Assembly: GCA_011037195.1 (NCBI GenBank) | Contig: JAAEAF010002753.1 | Coordinates: 91,001-155,000, forward strand | Length of the DNA: 64,000 nucleotides | Direction of reading: 5' to 3' | Source: Triatoma infestans | Taxonomy: Eukaryota > Arthropoda > Insecta > Hemiptera > Reduviidae | In this document: positions 22,270 to 35,438 of the stretch, piece by piece | Position numbering within the stretch: the stretch's first letter is position 1 | Layout of the letters: each line of letters opens with the position of its first letter | Made by a program: the position numbers and the translations under genes | Notes under the pieces: model-generated | The model's database searches: none | What the model was told of the DNA's origin: nothing | The model's input: the letters and a program-made list of their open reading frames with translations, nothing else

Positions 22270-22702
22270 AACTTAGATATTATTTATAATATACGAACAT
22301 TTTTGTTTCAGACGAAATGGCGAATTAAAGTGAATCCCAACAAAAGCCAGAATATTAATTTTAATCTTCGTTCCGCCACCGTACCTCCTATACTCCCTCC
22401 TGGAGCAATAATACCATCTATGGACAAAGCACGATACCATGGACTGTATTTAAACAAAAGCTTAACTTCTAACCCACAAACCAGACTGAAAAGACTGGAC
22501 CTCAATCGACGTTAGAAACTTCTCTCGAAACCATATTGGACTTCCTTTCGTAACCCAAATTAGTCAAATGTCGTTACCAAAGAGTTCCATGATTCCATTA
22601 CTGGCGATCCTAATCCTCTCGTTTAAAGACTGTCGGCACCTAATATTCCAGACCCTCCCACCAGACGGTTGAAACGCCGTTGGCCTGGCGACCATCTCTT
22701 AA
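22270..22702 (+). pseudogene. Jockey-like reverse transcriptase, internally deleted
   Basis: KWRIKVNPNKSQNINFNLRS at about 22317-22375 is followed by ARYHGLYLNKSLTSNPQTRL and KRLDLNRR, then a jump to the very end: NVVTKEFHDSITGDPNPL and TRRLKRRWPGDHLL. About 100 codons between the two parts are missing compared with the layout at 13605-14273. Stops are present. Confidence 0.7.
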
Positions 22703-23617
22703 AATAAAAGTTAAAGTGCTCTCGGAGATATCTCCCTCCTACGTCTCTCACGCCATGTATCTCCTAGAGAGTCGCTAACTAATTTACTTATTGTGTAAGT
22801 ACACAGTTGTAAATTTCCATCAACAACAAAATTTAAAAAAAAACACGTCAATTTTACTTATAATTTCTGCCACAATTTTAAATACCTTCACATAATTAAA
22901 CTTCTTCCATAAAAGTCAACGAATATAGTATGTGACAGAAATTTTATAAGCGGCTATCAAAGTCTCTACGCGAACTTGAAACAGTCTCTGATAGTGGAGA
23001 CCGGTCTCAATAATTAATGAAAAGTACCACGCTATTATGGATACAATCTTAAAGATAAAAAAAAAGAACTATTTGTTAGATTTGTTCCAAGATCTTCCTG
23101 CAGGGCAGATTTGAATGGATGTTCTGGGTTCTGTGGAATCATGAGGTAGTGTCTCATTTTACATAGATTCCTCTCAATAATAAATAGATTAAAAAGAAAT
23201 AAAACACTTTATTCTAATTAAATCATAAATAAATTGTAAACTAAAAACTTGTTAGAGTAAAATAAATTATAATTAATAAAATAAAGTAATGGATCCAAAC
23301 AACTATAAAACAAACATTTCTCTCGGAAGCGCTTCTAGTTAGAATTAATATTAAATAAATTTGTCATCTACTTCTAGAATGGTTAATTAATTATGAGCAA
23401 TGAAGTTGATTAACTGATGAACAAATAAATTATTTAAATGTAATCAAGCAAATATTGATCGGCAAATTACATTGTTAACCATCAAGTTGCCACATCAAGT
23501 TCCCATCACATTCCAATAAACATTCAACAGTAGGTGATTTTAATTATCACACTTTATTATGATTTAATATTTATTATATTTTGTTCTTTAAATAAATATA
23601 ATTGTATCTATTACTTT
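22703..23617. other. AT-rich spacer
   Basis: A few short GC-richer runs; no gene or element recognised. Confidence 0.35.
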
Positions 23618-24403
23618 GGGAGCTATGAGGACCTGTCCCATTGCTGCGATTGAGGTTATTCTCAATCTGTCACCTCTTGCGGTGAGAAGGCGGCTAAGGG
23701 ATCCCTTAGCTCAGGATTTTTAGAGAAGGTATGGGAAGGGATGGGGGCCTGAGTGCTAGGGAGCTGTCATCCTTATCTGCAGGATCCCTCACCTGGAACC
23801 TCCCTAGGCTCGGTATGTCCAAGAAATACAGCTTCGTAAAACATTTTTCTCTAAAGCTGGGTGCCAAAAAATAATGGAGCGATGGATACGCTGTGGTTGG
23901 TCAGAGAACATGCCGTAAAATGGTATACGGAAGGATCGAAAGCCATTGAGGGAACTGGGACGGGAGTTTTTGGGCCAAAAACCAAACACTGAGAAAGCAT
24001 AGGTAAGTTTCCCAGCATCTTCCAGGCGGAAATACACGCAATTGGAAGATGCGTTCAATTTAACCTCGATAGGGGATACCGAAACCAGGAGATTGTACTC
24101 CTTTCCGGTAGTCAGGCAGTCATTAGAACAGAGCTCCCATGTTATAAGCTCTAAAATGGTTTGGAATGCCTAGGTAAGTTTAATGACTTGGGCAAAGAGA
24201 ATAAAGTCACCCTCTTTTGGTTGCCAGTACCTGTTGGCATTGAAGGGAATGAGGTGGCCCACGCTCTGGCAAGGAAAGTTGTTGCATCTCCACTTCTGGG
24301 GCCTGATCCATTTTGTGGGGTGAGCGAACAGTTTCTCCTAGAGGAACTCAAGAAGGAGAGGAAACAAGTATGTCTCAATTCTAGTGCTCCTTCCCAGGGC
24401 TGA
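23618..24403 (+). pseudogene. LINE RT end plus RNase H domain
   Basis: GAMRTCPIAAIEVILNLSPL near 23626 is the linker motif between reverse transcriptase and RNase H in many non-LTR elements. In shifting frames it is followed by VKWYTEGSKAIEGTGTGVFG (first RNase H carboxylate changed from D to E), FQAEIHAIGRCVQF (second, intact), LLSGSQAVI (third, D changed to G) and LFWLPVPVGIEGNEVAHALA (WxPGHxG box changed to WLPVPVG, last D changed to H). The domain order is canonical, yet three of the four catalytic positions are altered and there are stops, so it is inactive. Confidence 0.85.
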
Positions 24404-26434
24404 GGCAGGCAAAGATCTGCTTGGGGAATCCTTTCAACTGGCTTTACCATTTGAACTGTTTTTTATTACCAGACTATTTATTTAATGTTTCCTATCTTTT
24501 AAAACATAACTTTGGCATTTCAATTATTTTGCAAAGCCAGTTTACTACACGTTTGGCCACTTGTTTTTAAATTTTTATATCCCCCTTTTCAAACGCACAA
24601 AATGATTTGGTATGTTCCTTGTCCCCATTCTTACTGGACTACAATGTAATCACTTCCTTGCTGCAATGGATGCTATCCAACATCCTCCTCCTCCTCACCA
24701 CCTCTATTTCTGACCAGTTAGGTGCAAGTGAATACTAATTTCAAATTATGAAAACTCGTCACTGCTTGCATTAACTTGCAGTAAGAAACAGCTTTTCACG
24801 CCACTTTTTGATTGATTTTATTTACTTTCTAGTTTTATGTTATGTAATGTTTCATACAAAACTGAATTTAGTTTCAATCTGGTCTCTAAATTGTATATGG
24901 AAATTAATTATTAAATGTTCGTTAGAAAAAATGTTTTGTGTGTATTTATTAAGGCTCCCGCAAATAGTTTAAAAACATTCGCTGTGAAGCCTTAGGAATA
25001 CTTGGTCAAAAAAATGGACTGTATTAGAAAATAATGTAAAACTACCAATTAATCACAGAAAACAATTCATTTTATTGGATTTCAATACTTGACACATAAT
25101 AAAAATAATATAGAATGATATAAATTGCAATTTTCACTATAAATGAGAAGAGCATAAATTAGGAAAGATTGAAACGAATTTTCACATTACCGGTACAAAT
25201 TTATATAGATGATGTCATTACATTTTTTTCGTATCCAATTCAAAGCCCTTAGTTATTTAAATATTTCAATTTTGGGTACCTGTTGCTTTTGCCGGCCGGC
25301 ATATGCGAAATTACATCTGCCTGTAGACTAAGTTGCTGGAAGAGTATAAAGTGACTGGGCGTCCTCGTAATCGTCCTGCTGATGGAAATATTCTCTGGTG
25401 GGCGGTAAGAACGCAGAGAGAACAAAATGAGTCAAACAATGATAATTATAAATTTCCAGACTGCATCCAGCTGGGCTGCCGACAGACAAAATAACAGACG
25501 TTAGATAGTAGCTTGGGCAAGACTGTCTGCAACTCCGCTCAACTTCAAACGTCCAAAGTCCTGTTTTTTGAACATTCCCCTAGTAGTGGGGGAATGTTTA
25601 TGTTATACTAAACTTAAAATTTGAAATGATTATTTCTTTAAATTAATCGAGGCTTTAACAGGACTTAACTTCAAAACATGTTGTAATGTTTTATATTGGG
25701 GGTTAAATTTAATTGGATTAGATGTTAATCATTAATTAATTACTATAATTTATAATTAGATCTTCTCAAAAGGGACCTCGTTAGGTCTGTGTTTACCTGA
25801 ACTGATGAGGGATACTAAATAAGCAAACGAATAAACATAAAAAAAATATATATATAATTCAAAAATAAATTCATACTACATAAAAAAATTTCATTTTCTA
25901 AATAATAATAATAATAACATGTTAAGGAGGAACTATGATACTGTGACAGACTTACATAATTAAAGTGTCTCTAACTTGAAGATTGGGTCTTCAATTTCGT
26001 ATAACACTTCAGACACTTAGATAACTCAATAAGCGCTGTTTAATCAGCCACAAAAATTTGATTCCCCCTTTCCTCAAAGGGTCCACTATATATATATATA
26101 TATATCCTTCCTACACCCGAGAGTGTGGGAGCAAGGGAAATTTCCTTTCTCCTAATTACAAAATGACAGTTAATTATGACTGACCTACCTGTGCTACACA
26201 ATCTTCAAAAAACCCAACCTACAATTAAATATAAAAATTACAGATATTATTAATTGATTTAATTTTTAAAATAGTTTTCTTTATTTTAATTATAAGGATT
26301 TGCCGCCAAACCTTTTATATTGCAATGTATTTCCGGTGATAAATCATTTTCGATAATTTCGCCTAGTTGCAGTGCTTCATCCCACTCTAAAGTCTAGGAA
26401 GTAAAAAAATTTTAAACTGTGAATGATTTATCAT
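24404..26434. other. Spacer with possible LINE 3' UTR and unsure transposase trace
   Basis: 24404-24900 may be the 3' part of the preceding LINE. Near 25325-25560, words such as VTGRPRNRPADGN hint at a Tc1-like HTH linker, but the match is too weak to call. (AT)n at about 26089-26104. Confidence 0.3.
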
Positions 26435-26690
26435 GCAGGTACATATTTATCTCATTGATTTTTTTATGAGATTTGGAACCGGAAATACACAATTTGAGTC
26501 TTCTGGTTTCTGGTCTTTTTTCTACAAATTGGTCTCTAAATTTGTAGGTAGGTGTTTGTGCGTTTGTTGTATGTTTGTCTGTCTGCATATAGTTAGAACA
26601 GCATAACTCAAAAACGAAACAAATCACAGGAAGTTGAAACTTAATATTCGTTTTGGAATAACTTTACCACAAAATGATACTCTCTGATTT
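26435..26690 (+). mobile_element. Family P head fragment
   Basis: GGAACCGGAAATACACAATTT, the GT-rich tract near 26550-26585, and AACAGCATAACTCAAAAACG with GGAAGTTGAAACTTAATATTC follow the head order. Body lost. Confidence 0.6.
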
Positions 26691-26814
26691 TTTAGAAAAT
26701 ATATAAATATATAAATATAGAATATTATTCTGTTTATGCGTTATAACCATTTTTTTTTTAATTCAAGTGAATCTATTAATTATAACAATAGTTACACATC
26801 ATATCGGGAAGTTC

Positions 26815-27110
26815 CTGTACAAGATAACATCACTCTAATCAAAAGTAAACTGAAGGAGAAATGGTGACTGAGATGGTACGACTCGTCTGTGATAATAAGT
26901 TAAGTGAGATTAAGCATGATATAAGCAAAAGGAATTCTTTCTTTCGATTTAAACGTCGAAAAGAAGTGATATTGACCCGACTTCGTATTGGATATGCAAG
27001 ACTCACACATGGATACTTTCAATTTCCTTCAATTTGTCAATCCTGTAGGGTTACACTTACCATAAAACATATCCTTATCAACTGTTTGACCTACGGACTC
27101 ACGACCTAGA
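26815..27110 (+). pseudogene. LINE C-terminal Cys-His end
   Basis: The ORF from 26861 encodes DNKLSEIKHDISKRNSFFRF, then RRKEVILTRLRIGYARLTHG and SICQSCRVTLTIKHILINC. This is the same LRIGxxRLTHGY motif and C-x2-C...H-x4-C knuckle as at 21625. In element proteins of this type the segment follows RNase H and probably binds nucleic acid. The upstream RNase H is absent, and a stop breaks the frame at about 26862. Dead 3' fragment. Confidence 0.8.
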
Positions 27111-29500
27111 ACCTACGGACTAAACTACTATACATGATCACTCTGACTATATTTTGACAGCTTTTTACTTATATAACATGATATAATCAACAAAGACGTA
27201 CGCTCACAGATATCCTAGAAACAATGTTTTAAGTTTTCGTCTGTTATGCGTAAAATTTATTTAGGAGCCAGATATTTTTGGAAACTTAGGAGAAAATAGT
27301 TTGGACCGAAAACAGACAGTTTGGTGCGAACATTAAAGTAAAATAACACGAGCATAGCTTATTAAAAATACATTCAATAAAAAAAAACAATAATTTTTGG
27401 TTGTTTCCGTCGAAAAAAAAAAGACAGTCGACGTAGCTTATTACATTAGATCATAATGATATTTTATAAAAACTAATAAAAATTATTAAAAATGTATTTT
27501 TAAAACGTAATTTTGATTTCTTTAGTCAGATTAAGGACGCATTAAAAGACGTCCATGGGCGCATGTGCACTCAACCCTTGCCATAAAACATATCCCATTG
27601 GCCCCAAAAAACCTTTTCCATAACGATAGTGCACTTAGATATAATTTTTAATGTGGTTAGGGGATATCAGTCATCCTCGAAATAATATTTATGCCAAATT
27701 ATGAATTTTTTGGTCTTTTTGAACATTCTTGACCAATTTCTTAAGATATTATGTTTATTTGTTTTTAAGTTTAATTATAGTTTAGTTTGTATTATCGGAG
27801 AAGAGGTTTGTTTTGATCGATACTTAAGTGATTAGGGTGTCCAATATCTCTTAACAGATTAACTGTAGCAATTAGGCAAGTCCTGAGCCATTACTAATTA
27901 GAGTAGTGCGGCAGTTGATTGAGTTGTGCGTCAGTGAATGAGATCTATGGAGTATTTCGGACTGTTATTGCTAGTAGTAGTGATGCATTGTGCTACCAGA
28001 GTGCTCTGCCCTCTTCCCTTTGTCTGTGTTACTCTATTACATTCGCCAGTTTGCTCTCTTTGTACCCAGTTTCTGCCAATTAGGTTTGATAGTCTCACGT
28101 ATGTGAGAGTGTGTTACGCACCTCTTACAATACGTGACCCTTTAAACCTACGCACTGCGCTCTCTATTGCCTAGTGTACTGCACAGCTTTTCTAAAACTC
28201 CACTTATTTCCTACTCACTTCTAAACAGTAGGAACTTGTATGGCCGTATCTTGTTTCCCGTAGGACCCTATTATCTTCTACCAAACCCTCTCTCATCTCT
28301 TACATGTGAATTCTACTTCTCTCCTTTCTTGATGCTCGCTTTACCACCCAATTATTGGGCAATTTAATTACGCACTCTATGTTTGGTAAACCTAATCCTT
28401 TCTAATAACACGTAAACCTGACCACGCTACTGACCGCAAGTAAAATACGAGAAATGGAAAACAATAAATTTTTCACACAGAGCTCCTTATTTTTATTGGC
28501 AATTAAATTCTTTAAGTAAATAATGTTTCTTTAGAATTCTTATCGCTAAATATCACTTAATTACTTCATTTACCGGACTGTTCAAGAACATTACGTAATG
28601 CTGCATTTATGTGTATTTTTATAAAAGTTCTGTTAGAGAAAATGATACCCTCCTCATTGTCTTATAACTTGACTTACAAAACTAGACTCCGTTTTAGTAT
28701 TTGTAAAAAAATAAAATAATATAAAAACAACTTTAAATTGCGTTTTATTTTAAGTTTAGAAAGTTATATGTCATATGAAACAGTATATTAAAGATTGTAA
28801 ACTTAAGTAATGTTAGTGTTGTCTCTATATACGAGGTAAAAGACATTTCAAAATTATAAAAGATATGACAACAATAAAAGCTTCTATAGTAAACACAAAA
28901 GCCCAACTTACTTATCTAAATGGTATACCTTATAATATTAATGTTTATAATATAATTCTCTATGGAGATCATTAAATACCGTCGTGTTATTAGTTTGATA
29001 AGCTTTTATTACCCCCTACCACCAGTTTATAGAATAACACATTACTTTTTTTACACATTTTTAAACCAAAACTTTATATTGAGAGTTTTATTATGGTTCT
29101 CCTTGTATTTTCAATAATTATTTGTTATTTTATATATAATTGTACTGACACTGGAGTAAGAAAATATCGTGGGAGTAAATCGTCGATTTCATTAATTTTT
29201 TTGGTTTTTTGTTTTTGCGCATCGATATCGCAGGCCATTAGCGCCATATCTATGATTTTGTCTCTCAATCTGGACGTGTCTGCGACGTCTAAGGGAAGTT
29301 GTGAAGAGTTCAGTTGTTAATTCAACCATCAAGCACCAACAACAATACCATCGAAACCAGTCGATGGGTGAGGATAACGACGATAGTATATTTGTGCCAT
29401 CCTTTACTTTTTCTTTCTTATATAGGATGGGATGAGGTTCTACAATCCCTTGTTGATTTCATTAGTAATACAAATACAGACCATTCGTTAAAAGCGTCAT
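27111..29500. other. Spacer; GC-richer unknown stretch 27930-28400
   Basis: 27930-28400 is pyrimidine-rich with two ORFs (27938-28174, 28167-28367), but neither has a recognisable domain. The remainder is AT-rich with no features. Confidence 0.35.
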
Positions 29501-29504
29501 TTTT

Positions 29505-29582
29505 TTTTATTCAAGGAACCTCAAAACATTTAGTTCCTTGAAAATTCAATTCCCCATAAAGCAGTCAGAGAAAGTAAAAACG
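29505..29582 (-). mobile_element. Short family P head fragment
   Basis: The inverse of TTTTACTTTCTCTGACTGC, then GGAACTAAATG and GAGGTTCCTTG, matches the head block. Confidence 0.4.
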
Positions 29583-29614
29583 TTTTTAGTGGGGGTATGC
29601 AAACAAAATAATTG

Positions 29615-29790
29615 TAAGAAATTTTTCCATGATAGTCTGCTTCATCGACCGGCTTCATAACCCTGTCATTATCGACCCGGTTTCGGGCTTATATGCCATG
29701 ATGGACTTGATAACCAATGCAATAACACAGACTTCTATACAGCCAAATAAATTTATATGCTCTGTGTTATTATTACACTACTTGTAGTGG
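29615..29790 (+). mobile_element. Diverged MITE-A copy
   Basis: TTTTTCCATGATAGTCTGCTT, CGACCCGGTTTCGGGCTTAT and AATAACACAGACTTCTATACA match the MITE-A block. The inverse of the last part appears at GCTCTGTGTTATTATTACAC near 29758, so a short foldback remains. Confidence 0.55.
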
Positions 29791-30889
29791 GAATTTGAGG
29801 TAGAGATGAATAAACTAGTTACTGCATTATGATTAAATATAAACTTACATTTGACCACTTGCTAATTATTGTTGAGGGATAAGAAGGAGAGAGAGAAAGA
29901 GTGATTGGCAAGAGCGGTGATGTGATATTAGCTAGTCGGCTCTTGAATGGATACTCCCTTAAAGGTCTCCTAGTAAGCCCTCAGATTTTCGGCTTTATAT
30001 CTCAGTTTCGCGGCGCCAATACACTGAGTTACGGCATGACAGGGAGAGATAAGTTGCTGAAATGTGCTTGACGTCATAATGGTATCGTCTCGGTGATGAT
30101 TTCGAATTAGATGTATTTTTATAAAGCCTTCTTCATCATTGTAATAAATTCTGTTTAAGAGAAAAAGATAAAGTTGTTAGAAATGGTGGAGTCAATAATG
30201 ATATATTATTTATCACTTTATCGTCCGCCGCAACTGTAATTATACGCCATATTGGAAAAATTTTAAATAATCAATTTGCATGTACGTTACAGAATATGCT
30301 ATTTCTTTTTTTTTCACATTTGAATATAAAAATATTTTTAGATGCCTGACCGGCAGTAGTGATTCTTTTTATAAATGTATTTAATTATGTGTACAGTTTT
30401 TTTTTTATGCGGAATATCGTTAAGTCCTTAAGTTGTTGTGAAATTATTTGAAAGATTGTTTTCAGTTAACATTTTTTTAAAAATTATATAAATAAACGTA
30501 TCTTTCAACTGCAAATCTTAGTGTAAAAGTGTTAAAGAAATTTTTGGATCATAATCAATTTTTTAAGTATGCATATTTTTTCGATATCCTAAAAATAAAA
30601 TCAAGTGTCTCATAAAATTTGCTTATACATATTAAAAAGTTGGAATTGTAAAGATGTAAAAGTAAAGGTTAAAAAACGAATAAGATTAGCTTAATCTTAG
30701 CAGTTGTATATTCAGACTAAAGAAAATAGTAATATAGATAGTAAACACATTTTTTTTTTAATTTAAGGCGCGTCAACAACTATGGTCATTGGCGCCCGAA
30801 GCCTTTTCAGTGCATTCCCGGCCTCCGGACAGTGTTCTCTCGTTACAGACAACACTGTTCACCACCGTAGAATGAGCTGGGAAACTTAA
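29791..30889. other. Spacer with two unknown GC-richer patches
   Basis: Patches near 29930-30090 and 30765-30890 are less AT-rich and could be ends of unrecognised repeats. No gene. Confidence 0.3.
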
Positions 30890-31275
30890 TATTTCTATAT
30901 CTAGTTAGGAAACTCGACACAAGGGTTTTGCGTCAAAATGAGTTGGTTGGAAGTACTACTTTACTGAATAGTTTTTCCGATTTTTTAAGAAATTTTCTTA
31001 AAATTTAATATATCAGAAAAAAAAAGAGCTGCAACATTTATTTGAAACATTTCTTTTTCGAAAAAATTAATTTAATGGGGGGGGAGGGGTTCTATGGGAA
31101 AGGTGACGACGACTTAGGGTTTCCACTAAAGTGCTATTTTAATATTTTTTTATAAGATTCTATCGTTTTTACAATATTAATAAGAATAAGAATGTGTTAC
31201 GGAAATTCCAGATTTGTAGAAAACCGTTGTACCGGAAATATGAGTTTCTTTTTGCCTGACTATTTCCGGTCACAC
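30890..31275 (+). mobile_element. Family P body fragment
   Basis: GTTGGAAGTACTACTTTACTG, a module with AAATTTAATATATCAG, the G-run (GGGGGGGGAGGGG) at the position of the module's GGGGTGGGG, TAAAGTGCTATTTT and ACCGTTGTACCGGAAATATG follow the expected order. Confidence 0.65.
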
Positions 31276-31848
31276 AAACGTATACATTTTTAATATAATA
31301 TGTGAATTAGTTATATGGGTAAGTGTTAATAAATAAATCAGAACTGTATAAATAGCAGTAAGAGTAATTATTAAATTTCATTTGTAAACAAAATAATTTA
31401 TAAAAAAAAACAATTATAAATTCGAATGCCACTTTTAAAGTTATTTTAACTAAATTGGACAAGTGTTTATTTATTAATGAAAACGGAATACAAGAGAGAG
31501 AGAGTGAGTGAGAGAAGTAAAGGATTTCTCTTCTAGATAATTAAGCAACAAACCATTTTCTGTAGACATAATTAGTTAACAGCGATGTTAATTTTATTGT
31601 AAACAATAATTAATTAAATAACTAATTTATACAATATGTTTTTGCCAGTCTTTGATTTCATATTTAATTAAATCTAATTTCCTCTTTGAAATATATTAAA
31701 GTAAAATCGTTTTCAAAAATAATTATTATTTATTTTTAGGTGTAATAATTATAATTGTGATATTTATTTTGATCAAATATATTATTGAAATATAAATGAC
31801 ATCCCCTGCCGGGTAAAGCAAATCTAGAATCACTTTCTACATGGTTAA

Positions 31849-32382
31849 TGAAATATTATTGGTGTGATGTGTTGTAGTATAGTAGCTTGTGGCGTGAACG
31901 GCTTTGTAAGGGGCTTGTGTGTATGTTCAAAGAGAAGAGAAGTAATAAGAAATAATTAAGAAGACACCGGTAGATAAAATTAAATATATTACAATATCGC
32001 AGTTATATGCTTAATAAATCAATTGTTAATCTAGAATAAATGTTAATCTCTATCACTGGCACTGAGTTTAAGAGAGCGATTCCTGAAGCAATGTTCTGGT
32101 AGAATGTCTGTTTCAGACTGTTCTTATTTGAAGGCAGAATGCAGACTGTTTAAAGAATGCCCTGCTCTTACAAAACAGTTGGCCAAGTGGCATTGTATTA
32201 GCCTAACGGATTCTTGTGCCTTTGTTTCTTTAATAGCAATGACCTTAAATTATAGTACCTGACTCTTTTCACTGCACTAAGATACATTTAAAATATTGAC
32301 AAATCTAATATTTTTTCAAACTATAAAATGTTCTAAACTATTTTTCAAAAATATTTTTTTTCCATTTCTTTCTTCCACTACA
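31849..32382 (+). mobile_element. Solo-LTR-like repeat, copy 1
   Basis: A 534-bp repeat aligned with 51548-52078 along its whole length. It begins TGAAATATTATTGGTGTGATG and ends TTCTTCCACTACA, i.e. TG...CA ends. Shared blocks include GGGCTTGTGTGTATGTTCAAA, TGTTTCAGACTGTTCTTATT and CCTAACGGATTCTTGTGCC. Flanking TTAA (31845) and TTAG (32383) could be a 4-bp target duplication with one change. No internal retrotransposon genes adjoin it. Confidence 0.7.
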
Positions 32383-32564
32383 TTAGCATTCTGTTTTGAT
32401 TTCCATTTGGGTATATAAATAAAAGTATGGAATCACATTGTGATAAAAACAAATATAGTTATAGATTATTCCTTATTTTTAAGTTACATACGCTGATAAT
32501 AATGTGCAGGAAAATTAGATGCTTTTAAGAATTTGAAGAAAATTTGTTTCCCATTAGATTTTCA

Positions 32565-34052
32565 TTTTAATTTACTGCTGTATTGCGATCGTATCAAATT
32601 TTCCAAATTGAGTTTTCCCCAAAAATATATATTGCGTATGTATGAGTGTATGTATGTATGTGTTGTAATATCTGTGAGAACACAATTCTTCAAAGAGAAA
32701 AGTCGTAGGAAGTATAAAACTTTATTTATGCGATTCCACACCATAATTTTGGCTGGAAATACGTCTTTAATAATTAATTTTACTTTCTCAGTTTTTCAGA
32801 TTTATCTCGAAAAAATGCCCCTTACATGATTTTCTTTAAATTTCATATCCAAAACCACACACGTTTACTTCGAACTACCAGGCGTATAATTCAAACTACT
32901 TCTATTTTGAAACATTTTCCCAGGAAAATTGAGTTTTGGGAGTTCTGAGACTAAGCTTAGTAAACTCAATGTTGACATCTTGGTTTTTGGGGTTCATCAA
33001 ATAGCATACCTAGGATTTCAAGTTTATCTTAAAACTCGGACAACTGGAAATGCGACTTTTCCGAAAAAAAAATGTCAGAGTTCAATGTTGTCTACCTGCT
33101 TGGGTTGTTAGATTGCCCCCCCCCCCTCTATATTAACTAATGAGCAAAATTTGAAGTTAAATGAAAATTCGTCTTCTTATTCCTTCACCTCATCTACCCG
33201 AAGATGTAGAGTGCAAAAATTTTGCCACTGATCTCTATTTTGCGACAAGCTTCTGGCGCTTACCCAATCACTGCCTCTGGCCACAATTATCCTCTTCATA
33301 CTGTCCTTCCAAGTCCATTTTCTTCTTCCTCTCGGCCTTTTACCCGTAAGTCTTACTTCAAGAGTTTGGATAAGAGGTTCAACTTTGAGAGCTGTTCGAA
33401 TTGTGGCATTTCTTATCCTGTCTCTCTCTCTTCGACTTCCCCTCGGTTTTTCTGAGGTACCTCATTTCAGCTGCTTGGATGCGGCTCTTTTCATTTTCTT
33501 TGAAGGCTCAGGATTCACATGCGTAAGTGAGGATTGGAAGATAGATTAAACGATATACCGCCAGTTTTGTCTCTTCTAAGACTTCCTTTTTGCTTAAGAA
33601 ACTTTTATCAAAGGCGCGTAAAATATCTTTCTTGTGCATTTAACCTTTTATTAATTTTTATCAACTTGCTGCTGGCATTAAGCGTTACACCGAGGTATTT
33701 AAAATGGGACACCTGTTCAATTTCTTGGGCTTTTTGAAATTTTGGACTCTATTTCTGTTGATCTTTACATTACCAAGCACTTGATTTTCTTCAAACTTAT
33801 TGCTATGTTTCTCTTCTTCAACTTAGACGCCCATATATCCAAATTTTTCTGGAGCTTTTCTTTGCTGCCCGCCAGAAGAACTAAGTCATCGGCAAAGGCA
33901 AAGTGTATGAAGCATACTGGCTGAAGTTTCCAGTGTCAAAGATGCTGGGCACTGGTTCGTTCTTTTGAAAATTTGTCATTACATATAATTGTATATACTT
34001 TTGTTAACAGAAGTAAGAGAAAGTCGAGTGAGTGTTTCACATCGGTTTCTTT
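32565..34052 (+). mobile_element. Family P copy carrying an RTE fragment
   Basis: Head at GCGATCGTATCAAATTTTCC; (ATGT)n near 32637-32660; module anchor ATGATTTTCTTTAAATTTC near 32826. The tail AGTAAGAGAAAGTCGAGTGA then GTGTTTCACATCGG is at 34013-34048. The middle (33161-33940) is occupied by antisense RTE-like coding sequence, so the P copy was probably split by that insertion. Confidence 0.65.
33161..33940 (-). pseudogene. RTE-like reverse transcriptase fragment, antisense in P
   Basis: On the minus strand, about 33920-33770 gives FIHFAFADDLVLLAGSKEKL followed by QKNLDIWASKLKKRN. FADD is the catalytic box and the rest the usual downstream helix. After frame breaks, FKENEKSRIQAAEMRYLRKT (near 33500) leads to RDRIRNATIRTALKVEPLIQ, then TGKRPRGRRKWTWKDSMKRI and a stop at about 33162. 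The order matches the thumb and C-terminal tail of endonuclease/reverse-transcriptase LINEs of RTE-like or related type. At least two frame breaks. Dead. Confidence 0.8.
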
Positions 34053-34690
34053 GTTATGTTTAATTTCTCTATATGTGCTGACTTTTGATAGTTGACTTCT
34101 TTTCTTTTCATGAAAAATAATGTTTAAGAAGAGTGGAAGAATATGTTGGTGGACCAAAATAAATATTGTAGTTAATGCATTGTGTATGTGGTATATAACA
34201 TGTATTAGCCATTAAGTGGTCCTGGCATGTGGTTGATATGAGAATACATGTTGAGCTTCAAAGTGGTTTAGCGTGCGTGAAAGCCGTTATTATACACTGC
34301 AGATTGGTATAGAAAGCTTTGAGTCCTTTATTTAATGGCGGCCAAGAGAAAGAGAGATTGGGTGGGAGAGAGATCCTTTGAATTCACCCCACTGGTGTAA
34401 CTGGGAATGGGAGGGCTACTTGCACAATAAACCCTGGCCTGATCTGCCCGCCAAAATATTGTGCGGTGATTTGGCCCACCATATTCTCGGCTATTCCATT
34501 CATATAAAAAGTTCCACAATTTTTCATTCCCATCCCTTGGACCCAATAACTTCATCACTTAATTTTTCCACTCTTAGACCATCTATCAATCACTACCATT
34601 ATACAATTCTCCTTTTTTTTTTTTTTGTTCTCTACTGGATATCTTCTTCTTTTTTTTCTCTTACGTAAGAGAAAATGTTCGGATCATGTC
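34053..34690. other. Spacer
   Basis: 34320-34560 is GC-richer with overlapping ORFs on both strands but no known domain. Confidence 0.3.
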
Positions 34691-34694
34691 AAGT

Positions 34695-35438
34695 TTTACT
34701 TTCTCTTTCTCCTGGTAAGAAGAGGTAGTATTGCGAACGTGTAAGATTTCCGAAGTTAGGTTTTCCCAAGGAAATAAATGTGTTGGGGTAAAAAATATAT
34801 TTTTAGCGACTAGTCTATGTAGGTCTATGTGTTAAACACTAATATCTCAAAAATGAAAACTTGCAGGAAGTTCAAACGTGTATATTTCTTTGTTTAAATA
34901 CTAGTACAGCATCTCAAGTCAAACACGAAAGTTTTGAGTAAAATCAATCCACCGGAATTGTAATCTTATTGAATTTTTATGTTTATTTTTCTCGATTTTC
35001 TCGAAAATGGCTTCAATGGTTTTCTTTAAGTGTTGTATAATATCTACTTATATATTTTTAGTTTATTTTTAAAACTTATTTTTGAATTTTTTTTGGTATT
35101 TTTCATAAACGGCTAAAACGATTTTCTTTAATCTTGGAATGTTCCCTGCACAGATAAAAATGTATCAAAGTTATTTGTAACATTTGTCCGAAAAAATGGA
35201 ATTTGGGGTAGGTCAGTTAAGTTTAAATTTAAATTGCTTTTTTGGTTTTGAGAGAGGGCGCATTGCAAAAGTTCTCTCAGGTATAAAAAAATAATCTCTA
35301 CCATCTTTTTTGTTTTTTAATGGCCAGCCTAATTAATTATTGATAAACGTTGCAATTAAAAAAAAAAAAAAAAAATTATTTAAATTTTATTAATTGGTGT
35401 GAGAGAAAGTCAAGTGAGAGATTCACACGAGATTTCTT
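34695..35438 (+). mobile_element. Family P copy with both ends, shortened body
   Basis: Head TTTTACTTTCTCTTTCTCC then TGGTAAGAAGAGGTAGTATT at 34693-34730; module anchors near 35010 and 35120; tail GAGAGAAAGTCAAGTGAGAG then ATTCACACGAGATTTC at 35401-35435. At about 740 bp it is shorter than 39408-40424 and lacks the (GT)n. Confidence 0.75.

Noticed and set aside
25310..25570. Tc1-like transposase helix-turn-helix linker
   Set aside because: Only a GRPRN-like word fits; the rest needs several frame changes and does not match convincingly.
27938..28367. Two adjoining ORFs with higher GC as gene exons
   Set aside because: No domain and no convincing splice arrangement; the composition may mark an unknown repeat.
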